Shown in pieces: positions 57,687 through 64,000 of a stretch of DNA of 64,000 nt. Position 1 is the stretch's first letter. Each line of letters begins with the position of its first letter. Source of the stretch: Micromonospora_G sp040676775. GTDB lineage: Bacteria > Actinomycetota > Actinomycetes > Mycobacteriales > Micromonosporaceae. Location of the stretch: contig NZ_JBFAPP010000025.1 of NCBI RefSeq assembly GCF_040676775.1, positions 1 to 64,000 of the forward strand. Direction: 5' to 3'. Position numbers and translations under genes: made by a program. The notes under the pieces were generated by a model, which saw nothing but the letters and a program-made list of their open reading frames with translations, was not told where the DNA came from and ran no database searches.

Positions 57687-59618
57687 ATGCAACCTGATGC
57701 CTTGCTGTCTGAGGTGGAGCGCCAGCAAAAGTATCTGGCGTTGCTGCCGGAGCACTATGCTTTTCCGTTGTTTAATGCCCGTCAAGCCGTCGAGTCGCAA
57801 CGGCGCAGCGGGTACAAGGACACCGCGGCTGCGGCTCGCGAGATCGTCGATAATGCGATCGAAGCGGGAGCAAGTAATATTGATGTCATTTTTGACGCTG
57901 GCCGAGGTGGTAGCGGAAGGCGCTACGTCAGTGCCGTGGCTTTCATTGACAACGGCTCAGGAATGGTCCCAGAGATGGCCCGGTATGCGCTCTCCTGGGG
58001 CGGCGGAAGCCACTTCGATGATCCATCTTTTATTGGCAGGTTCGGCTTTGGGTTGCCCAACGCCTCGATCAACCAGACAAGGCGCGTTGAGGTCTACACC
58101 CGCACTGCGGCCAACGAACGCTTCACCATGGTCTACCTTGACATTAATGATCTAGACCCGTTCGGGATGCAGTCTGTGGCCGAGGCCAGGGAAGCCGAGT
58201 TGCCCGGCTTCGTGCAGCGCCACCTGAAGAAATCCGATACCAGCCTCGATCATGGTACGGTCGTTGTTTGGTGTGCGCCCGATCGCTTGACCTACCGGTC
58301 GCCGGCCCACCTGAAGGAACACCTCCTCGACGACTTCGGCGTCACCTACCGTTACTTGCTGCACCGCGATGGCCACAACGTCACGGATCGGTTCGCAGCG
58401 ATCTGCGTGGAAGGGGTGATGGTTGAAGCGGCTGACCCGCTCTTCTTGATGCCGGGGACGAGACTGTATCTTCCGCCGGAGGAAGGTGGCGCCAACTTGG
58501 TCGAGGATCTCACTATTCCGGTGAAATATGCGGCCGACGCCGGGACCGGTGAGTTTCGCCTGACCCGGCTCACCGACCAGGGCGAAATCGACGAAATCGG
58601 AGACGGTCCGGTTATTAGTACGATTCAAGTTCGAATCGGCCGGTTGCCGGTCGGCTTCGCTGTTGGGAGGAAGAGCCGCTCTGGGCCGACGACCGACGCC
58701 AACCGTCGGTTCGACATCCGCAAGTCGCATCGGGGAATGTCGTTTGTCCGAGCGGGCCGCGAGTTGCAGACGGTTGACGTGTTTCCTCGTTCTGTGCAGG
58801 ACGTGGCCAGCGGGCTTGGCGATTGGCCCCTGCTCCAGGCGTACGCCTACCACTGGGGGGTTGAGGTTCGATTTGGTCCAGAATTGGACGATGTCTTCGG
58901 CATCACGAACGACAAGCAGGGCGTCAGGCCGATCGAAGACTTCTGGCGTGTGCTGGCCCAGGAGAAAGTAGACGATCTCGTTCGGCGTGAGCAGGCCTGG
59001 CAGACGAAGTCCCGGGAGAAGAAAGAGAATGAGGCTGTAACTCCTGAGGACGCTGGTGTACCGACTGACGCCGAACATGCGGCTGAGGCCGCTGACGTCG
59101 CCTTGGGTAAACGCCCGAAAGTCCCAGAACGTCACCTGCCGGCTGCACGAGAGGCCGCACAACGAGAGGCGGAGCAGCGTGCGGGGCAGAGCGGCGCACC
59201 AGTGGATGAGGCCCGCCGGGCACTAGACCAAGAGACGAAGCGGCGCCGCAACCGGTTGGTGTTCGTGGACCAGGAGCATGGACCGTTCTATGAGCCGTCC
59301 TGGAATGGTGCGCAAATCCAAGTTAACGTCAACCGCCGACACCCCTTTTATGAGGTTTTCTACGCGGACCTGCTTAAGTCGGCGACTGGCAAAAGGCCAC
59401 GGGCGGCACTGGATCTGCTTCTGATTGCCTTGGCCCGAACGGAGTTGACTGTCGAGGACCCTGACATGGAACTGTGGTTCTCGGCTCAGCGCAAGCACAC
59501 GTGGAGCCCGTTCCTCGACACGGCGTTGCGGGACCTGGCTCGGCGGATGTCCTCGGGCGAGGAGCCGGACGACGCCGTCGATGTCCTCGGTGGCGAGGAC
59601 GAGCGACCGTCTCGATAG
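57687..59618 (+). CDS. MORC-type GHKL ATPase 1
   Basis: 643 residues. The Hsp90/MutL-like (GHKL) ATPase has the N-box EIVDNAIEAG (Glu52, Asn56), G1 IDNGSGM (Asp88) and G2 IGRFGFGLPN. An S5-like domain follows (about 205-330), then FVRAGREL and DDVFGITNDKQGV, a coiled coil, and a C-terminal NRRHPFYEVFYADLL motif. It is clearly a paralogue of the ATPase at 62449-63972. Prokaryotic MORC-like ATPases occur in restriction- and repair-linked defence clusters. GAGGAG lies six bases before the ATG at 57687. A hairpin terminator follows. Codon use is less GC-biased than the genome core, fitting acquired DNA. Confidence 0.83.
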   Translation: MQPDALLSEVERQQKYLALLPEHYAFPLFNARQAVESQRRSGYKDTAAAAREIVDNAIEAGASNIDVIFDAGRGGSGRRYVSAVAFIDNGSGMVPEMARYALSWGGGSHFDDPSFIGRFGFGLPNASINQTRRVEVYTRTAANERFTMVYLDINDLDPFGMQSVAEAREAELPGFVQRHLKKSDTSLDHGTVVVWCAPDRLTYRSPAHLKEHLLDDFGVTYRYLLHRDGHNVTDRFAAICVEGVMVEAADPLFLMPGTRLYLPPEEGGANLVEDLTIPVKYAADAGTGEFRLTRLTDQGEIDEIGDGPVISTIQVRIGRLPVGFAVGRKSRSGPTTDANRRFDIRKSHRGMSFVRAGRELQTVDVFPRSVQDVASGLGDWPLLQAYAYHWGVEVRFGPELDDVFGITNDKQGVRPIEDFWRVLAQEKVDDLVRREQAWQTKSREKKENEAVTPEDAGVPTDAEHAAEAADVALGKRPKVPERHLPAAREAAQREAEQRAGQSGAPVDEARRALDQETKRRRNRLVFVDQEHGPFYEPSWNGAQIQVNVNRRHPFYEVFYADLLKSATGKRPRAALDLLLIALARTELTVEDPDMELWFSAQRKHTWSPFLDTALRDLARRMSSGEEPDDAVDVLGGEDERPSR

Positions 59619-59625
59619 GACCCCA

Positions 59626-59656
59626 CCTCTCCAGGCCGGCTTCCGGCCTGGGGAGG
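59626..59656 (+). terminator. Hairpin terminator after GHKL ATPase 1
   Basis: CCTCTCCAGGCCGG (59626-59639) pairs with CCGGCCTGGGGAGG (59643-59656) with one U-G wobble and a 3-base loop, seven bases past the stop, followed by a short T/C-rich tract ending CACTCTTTG. Confidence 0.78.
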
Positions 59657-59784
59657 TCTACACTCTTTGAAGTACGAGGCTGGTGTAGGGCGCGGTCACG
59701 AGCCGCCACGACCCCCGAGTCACCTGCAACGGCCAACGCTCTAACCGATTGCGCCGTTGCTTGCTGGCTTGTGGAGGTTCCCCT

Positions 59785-60432
59785 GTGAAGGTTTTAGATC
59801 GCGCTACTCCTGTGCATGATGACGAGCAGTTGATCGAAGGATTCCTCGCTGGCGACCCGGGTGCTCGGATCGATCTGCCCAAGCGCTTCGGTCCGCGTAT
59901 ACGGCGCATTGCTCAACGCTCCGATGTTCGTTTGGCCCGCCTTGATCTTGCCGAGGAGGTTGAACAACAGCTTTACCTGCTGCTCCTGACCCGTCCGGCC
60001 GGCCATTTTGATCGCACCCGGTGTGACGGCGTATGGGGCTATCTGAGGGCCATGACCAGGTTGGCCGCTCGCGACGTGCTTGCCCAGTACGCGCCACCAG
60101 GAACACGGACCCGCGCCCATGTCTCGCCGGAACCCAACAGCCATGTGAAAGAGGCGGGGGCCATGACGTCTCGGCAAGTTCTGGTCGAGGACCGCCCTTC
60201 CGTGGCCGTCGCGGAGGACGTAGCGCTGGGACAAGTCGTCAGCGAGATGATCATGAATGGCCTTGAAGCCGAAGCTCCCAGTTGGTTGCGGCACGTCCTC
60301 CGTCTGGTGGTGGAGGGCCTGACCGTCACCGAAGCGGCTGCTGTCGTCGGCCGCTCCCGCTTTGCTGTGCGCCGTGCGTTGGGACGCTGGGCTAAGCCAG
60401 CAGCCACACTGGCAGCCCTCGAGAAGGGCTAG
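59785..60432 (+). CDS. Sigma-70-like (ECF-type) protein of the island
   Basis: About 215 residues. The N-terminal part (DDEQLIEGFLAGDPGARI, then DLAEEVEQQLYLLLLTRP, FDRTRCDGVWGYLRAMTRLAARDVL by position about 70-95) resembles sigma region 2, and LRLVVEGLTVTEAAAVVGRS near 165-185 is a region 4-like helix-turn-helix. The spacer is longer than in normal ECF factors. GTG at 59785 with GGAGG seven bases upstream. It lies between the two defence-type gene pairs and may direct their transcription. Converges with the DUF4338 gene, 35 bp apart. Confidence 0.7.
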   Translation: MKVLDRATPVHDDEQLIEGFLAGDPGARIDLPKRFGPRIRRIAQRSDVRLARLDLAEEVEQQLYLLLLTRPAGHFDRTRCDGVWGYLRAMTRLAARDVLAQYAPPGTRTRAHVSPEPNSHVKEAGAMTSRQVLVEDRPSVAVAEDVALGQVVSEMIMNGLEAEAPSWLRHVLRLVVEGLTVTEAAAVVGRSRFAVRRALGRWAKPAATLAALEKG

Positions 60433-60467
60433 AGACGTTGGCGTCGGCAAGACGAAAATCGTGAAAC

Positions 60468-62456
60468 TTAGTACAGCTCCAGCTGCTCATGCTCACCGGC
60501 GGCAAGTGGCAAATCGGGCAGTGTGACGCGTGCACCGTGCCTGACCGGTCTGGTTAGGCGGTGCGCCGTGACCGCCTCCAGCACCGCTGGCGACTTGCTG
60601 CGTGGGTGGCACCACCGACGCATCCACCATGCGGAGATGGCGTCCACGTCCGCGGTGCTCTTACGACGGCGGAACTTGTAGCTCGGCTCCGCGTCGCTAC
60701 CGAGTAGGTAGGGCAGAAGGTTGTCCACCAAGCTGATGCCGTAGATGATGCGTTGACGCCCATGCTGCAGCAGGGTGTCCGACGGCCACTGCAGGAGGTC
60801 GAAGCCGTGACGGACCTTGCGGAACTTGGGGTTCACCCCTTCGCCAAAGATGCTGTTGACCCGTGCGCCGCGAGCGGTCTGCTCCGCAAGACGCACCAAC
60901 GCTCGCACCGAATCCGCCGATAGGTGCGAGGTGCCAAACGACCTCGACCGGCCGAGCTGGCGGAACTCGATAGGGGAGGGCCCGCCGAGAACCTCGGGCG
61001 GGATCCGGATTCGGTTGTACTGGCTTGCGCCCGAGCCGTAGAGCGAGGTCGTTCCGACGAAAACGAGGTTTGACCGCCGACGGATCGGTCGACCGGCCAT
61101 CGAAGACGCGATTTCACTGGCGTAGGTCGAATAACGCCGGTGGTATGCCTTCACGGCCGTGGGGCTGACCGCCAGCATGCTGACGAGCTTGCCCCCTAGC
61201 AGCGTGTTGTACGGAGCGACGGCGCCGCATACGGTGAGATCGGCGATTTCGGTTCCGACTGCATCAGATTTTGCCCGCCGCAGTACGGACATGATCGCGC
61301 GCCGGGCCTTCGGGTTGTCGAGCGCGTCAGACAGCGCGGTGCGGCTCGCCTTCGGGTAAAGGTAGGGCGCGAGCTCTTGTCGAGCGCTAAGCAGGTCGGC
61401 CAGTGCCAGGCATCGCTTGCTGCGGAAGAGGTCGGACTCGGCGCGCCGACGCCAGCCCTCGACGTCGTCGGGGTCCTGAACTTTTTTGAAATCCGTCGGT
61501 TTGACGAACCGGTGATGGTCCCGGCGGCGAGTCTCCGCCTCCTTCAGCAATCGGTCGATTGCTTCGGCGGCGGGGTTGTCCCACAGCGTCGGCCAGTACA
61601 GGCCATCCTTGACCAAGTCATCGACATACAGTTCGTCCAGCGCTGTCTGCAGCCGGGCGGTAATCCAGCGAGCCATCCGCAGAGTCGGGGCCGCACGCAG
61701 GTTCTCAAGGAATACCGCCGGCTGCCAGCCGATCCAGTCATCCCGCTCGGCTAGTTGTACGACAGCGCTACCGAGCGCGGCGATCCCGATGACTGGGTGA
61801 AATTCGGCTGCGCGGTCCCGAACCAGAATCATCATCGTACGCCCGGGAGTGCTGGTGTACTGATTAGACCACGTATGACGGAAGTACCGCCATATGTCCA
61901 TCAGTCTGAATCCGGTGTGCACACAGCGCTCACTGGACACTACCTGCACGTATGGATCGATCACCGTACGCAACTGGTCGACATCCGCGTTGCCGTCACT
62001 GCTGAGGTTCTGAAGAGCCGTTGAAAGTTCCTTGCCATCTCTCATGAGGCTGAAGATCGATACAAATTTGCCTTCGAACTCCCGGGGTTTCTCCATAGCG
62101 GCGATGAAGCGACGCACCGACGGGATGGCTAACTGCTCATCGCGCTTTATAAGTTCCTGTCGCCGGACTCGATTCTTCTCCTCGACCGGATCAGCGACTC
62201 CGAGCGGCGGGGCGATGACCACCTCGTGGTCATCGACCCGTACACCCCAGCCTTGACCGACAAGATCAATCAACACGTGGGTAGCGGCCGTGAGCGCGGC
62301 GTTGTCATTGGCGAGGCATCGTTCGTGTGCCGCCTGACGTGCCGAAGCATCGTCGTTTGCCAGGGCGCGACCAAGCGCCACGAAGGCCTGCCGCTCTGCG
62401 GGTTGACAGCCTGGCGGGCAGGGGAGTGGGTACCACATCTCGATCATGCTAGGCAT
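60468..62456 (-). CDS. DUF4338 (DruA-like) protein
   Basis: 662 residues, soluble. MMILVRDRAAEFHPVIGIAAL and ERDDWIGWQ around residues 210-245, then LTVCGAVAPYNTLLGGKLVSM and STYASEIASSMAGRPI and VFVGTTSLYGSGASQYNRI, are hallmarks of the DUF4338 family, whose best-known member is DruA of the Druantia anti-phage system. Activity is unknown. Its start overlaps the stop of GHKL ATPase 2 by 8 bp, so the two are coupled. No Druantia helicase (DruE) is visible here, so it may belong to a different system. Confidence 0.75.
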   Translation of the reverse strand: MPSMIEMWYPLPCPPGCQPAERQAFVALGRALANDDASARQAAHERCLANDNAALTAATHVLIDLVGQGWGVRVDDHEVVIAPPLGVADPVEEKNRVRRQELIKRDEQLAIPSVRRFIAAMEKPREFEGKFVSIFSLMRDGKELSTALQNLSSDGNADVDQLRTVIDPYVQVVSSERCVHTGFRLMDIWRYFRHTWSNQYTSTPGRTMMILVRDRAAEFHPVIGIAALGSAVVQLAERDDWIGWQPAVFLENLRAAPTLRMARWITARLQTALDELYVDDLVKDGLYWPTLWDNPAAEAIDRLLKEAETRRRDHHRFVKPTDFKKVQDPDDVEGWRRRAESDLFRSKRCLALADLLSARQELAPYLYPKASRTALSDALDNPKARRAIMSVLRRAKSDAVGTEIADLTVCGAVAPYNTLLGGKLVSMLAVSPTAVKAYHRRYSTYASEIASSMAGRPIRRRSNLVFVGTTSLYGSGASQYNRIRIPPEVLGGPSPIEFRQLGRSRSFGTSHLSADSVRALVRLAEQTARGARVNSIFGEGVNPKFRKVRHGFDLLQWPSDTLLQHGRQRIIYGISLVDNLLPYLLGSDAEPSYKFRRRKSTADVDAISAWWMRRWCHPRSKSPAVLEAVTAHRLTRPVRHGARVTLPDLPLAAGEHEQLELY

Positions 62457-63972
62457 TCATGAAGGTGGCGAGTACGTCGGCCCACGCCTGGCGCAGCCTC
62501 TGGGCATGCCCTCGCTCAGCAACTCGCCGTAGCGTGGCTTCAGCGCGGGCGGAGGCCAGAAGAGTGAGAGCAACTTGACGAGCAAGATCATGGTCTCTGC
62601 CTAGTTCGCTCATCGCGAGCGGCCCATATAGATCGCGATACCAGGGATGCTTTGTGTTGAGTAGCACGATGATCTGTCGATCCCGCACGACGATTTCATA
62701 TGCGCCCATCGTGGGTAACTCCGCGGCTACAATCTGGTACGGCGCCTCGTGTCGGCTCAGGCCATCCACCAGATCCTTGAGTTCGTCAGGGATGGGCCGG
62801 CGCCCGCGTGGTAAGGATGGCAGTGACGCCTCAGCGCGCGCCGCCTGCTGTTCCGCCGCGCTCAGCGGCTCCGCCGCCTTGACGAGCATGAACCGGTTTC
62901 GGACACGACCGTTCAATGCGCGAGCGATCGTCTCCAGATCCGGTGAGATGATATCCAGCAGTTCTGGTCGCGGAGAGATTGCCTGCTTGGCGTGGGTGAT
63001 CCCAAACAGTTCGTCGAGGACTGGGTCAAATTTGATTTCACACCGCCACCAGTCGTCGTAGTTCTCGCGACGTTTACCGCCCATGAAGAACCACCCGCGA
63101 TCGATCTCACGGCCGGCGCGGACGATGGAGACCGGAGGACCGGCTGTAACGCCCATAATCCGCTTCTCCTCCGTCGACAACGCGTGCCAGCGATCGATCG
63201 GGAGCTCACTAAAAGTAACCGATATGGTGCCGCTGGCGGAACCTACCGGTATCTCGTAGAGGAGATCGTCGCCAAACTGCCTACCACCGGTGATCTTCGA
63301 TCCGGGTTGGAGGCAGAGAGGATCGTTTGCTGCCACGAGTTGCCCGTTCACCTGCAGACTGACGCCGTTGGCAAGGAAGTGTCTGTATATTCGTCCTAGA
63401 TCGTCCCTGAGCCTCCGGGTGAGTGTGGACGAACGCTTGTATTCCACCCTGTCGCAGCGGGTCAACCGCACCACCGTACCGGAGCCGGTGTTGGGCACAA
63501 ACGCCGGCCGGTCGATGCGTTCGACAGGAGGCAGCGCAGCATCGCCAGCGTCGACCAGTTCGTCGATGTCTAGCCTCGACCAGAGGACGCCGACATCAGG
63601 TCGCCACGTGTAGACCTCGACGCGCCGGCTTCGGCTGAGCGCACCGTTCGGTAGCCCCATGCCGTAGCGCCCCAGCGACGTCCGGTCGTTGAACCGGCTT
63701 GTCCCGCCGAACGTCAGGGCCTCCGCTAGCGTCTCAGCATCCATGCCCTCGCCGTCGTCTACAACCATGATCTCGATCTGCCGGTCGGTGCTGCGTGCGG
63801 CAGCAACCTCCACCGCGACCCGTCGCGCTCCAGCCTGCAGGGAGTTGTCGATCAGTTCCGCAACCGCCAGGCCGGTCGTCTTGTAGCCAGTGTCGCGGGT
63901 TGCGAAGAGGAAGTTGGCGGGGTTCACGAGCCGAGGCCGAACGACCGGACCGCTGTCGAGTTGCATAACCAT
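62449..63972 (-). CDS. MORC-type GHKL ATPase 2
   Basis: About 507 residues. N-box ELIDNSLQAG (Glu39, Asn43), G1 VDDGEGM (Asp73), G2 LGRYGMGLPN, an S5-like domain, SIVRAGREIDRGWFFMGG, LDELFGITHAKQAI and C-terminal NTKHPWYRDLYGPLAM. Motif order and the C-terminal HPxY element match ATPase 1, so the two are paralogues. The ATG at 63972 is supported by AGGAGGTG upstream; the frame is open to the window edge at 63999. First gene of the pair with the DUF4338 gene. The operon may start further right, outside the window. Confidence 0.83.
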   Translation of the reverse strand: MVMQLDSGPVVRPRLVNPANFLFATRDTGYKTTGLAVAELIDNSLQAGARRVAVEVAAARSTDRQIEIMVVDDGEGMDAETLAEALTFGGTSRFNDRTSLGRYGMGLPNGALSRSRRVEVYTWRPDVGVLWSRLDIDELVDAGDAALPPVERIDRPAFVPNTGSGTVVRLTRCDRVEYKRSSTLTRRLRDDLGRIYRHFLANGVSLQVNGQLVAANDPLCLQPGSKITGGRQFGDDLLYEIPVGSASGTISVTFSELPIDRWHALSTEEKRIMGVTAGPPVSIVRAGREIDRGWFFMGGKRRENYDDWWRCEIKFDPVLDELFGITHAKQAISPRPELLDIISPDLETIARALNGRVRNRFMLVKAAEPLSAAEQQAARAEASLPSLPRGRRPIPDELKDLVDGLSRHEAPYQIVAAELPTMGAYEIVVRDRQIIVLLNTKHPWYRDLYGPLAMSELGRDHDLARQVALTLLASARAEATLRRVAERGHAQRLRQAWADVLATFMNA

Positions 63973-64000
63973 CAGTAACGCCACCTCCTGCCGGCCCATT

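Noticed and set aside
1..64000. CRISPR array
   Set aside because: No set of regularly spaced direct repeats with unique spacers was seen; the tandem repeats found (84-134 and 49355-49417) have no spacers.

Overview
The window looks like chromosome of a high-GC actinobacterium, most likely a member of the Micromonosporaceae (Micromonospora, Plantactinospora, Actinoplanes relatives). The evidence is a GC-rich coding bias throughout, many GTG starts, actinobacterial families (DUF397, SigE-type sigma, DUF371, DUF1996, large proline-rich membrane proteins), a ydaO-type riboswitch ahead of a secreted wall hydrolase, and palindromic intergenic repeats. The genus call is inference; there is no rRNA or marker gene to test it.

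Layout. 1-5.6 kb: a palindromic repeat and a G-rich array, two divergent GT-A glycosyltransferase genes and a MalK-type ABC ATPase. 5.7-10.2 kb: a membrane protein, then a coupled beta-phosphoglucomutase/GH65 disaccharide phosphorylase pair. 10.2-14.5 kb: a c-di-AMP-riboswitch-controlled secreted hydrolase and metabolic genes. 14.6-17.3 kb: DUF1996 protein and a secreted GH16 beta-glucanase behind a cluster of LacI-type palindromes; the same palindrome precedes a GH55-like exo-beta-1,3-glucanase at 46.9 kb, so the two probably form a small beta-glucan regulon. 17.8-19.8 kb: a nuclease-helicase fusion. 20.0-21.6 kb: an operon of small, related helical proteins.

22.9-29.2 kb holds the most striking block: a tightly overlapping five-gene operon encoding a class III nucleotide cyclase, a large P-loop-like/HEAT-like protein, an SPFH (band 7) protein, a membrane protein and a Pycsar-effector-like (PycTM) membrane protein, with a Crp/Fnr-type cyclic-nucleotide-binding regulator just upstream. 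I read it as an expanded Pycsar-like signalling/defence system; the gene content beyond cyclase plus PycTM is not one I recognise.

29.3-37.3 kb: a PLP enzyme with an ABC exporter, a DUF371 protein with a KamB/NpmA-type 16S rRNA A1408 methyltransferase (possible aminoglycoside resistance), and a deacetylase-glycosyltransferase fusion. 37.9-45.6 kb: an exopolysaccharide cluster (LCP ligase, flippase, polymerase, four glycosyltransferases). 45.6-54.3 kb: DyP peroxidase, GH55-like enzyme, SigE-family sigma factor with membrane partner, Ser/Thr kinase, and an XRE/ImmA metallopeptidase pair.

From 54.4 kb to the right edge the sequence changes character: the 5' half of a tRNA-Arg(CCT) gene is cut at its anticodon loop, followed by broken genes (frameshifted RecB/Cas4-like nuclease, two truncated transposases) and then a lower-GC module with two paralogous MORC-type GHKL ATPases, a DUF4338 (DruA-like) protein and a sigma-like protein. 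This is best read as a genomic island carrying a defence-type system that runs off the window.
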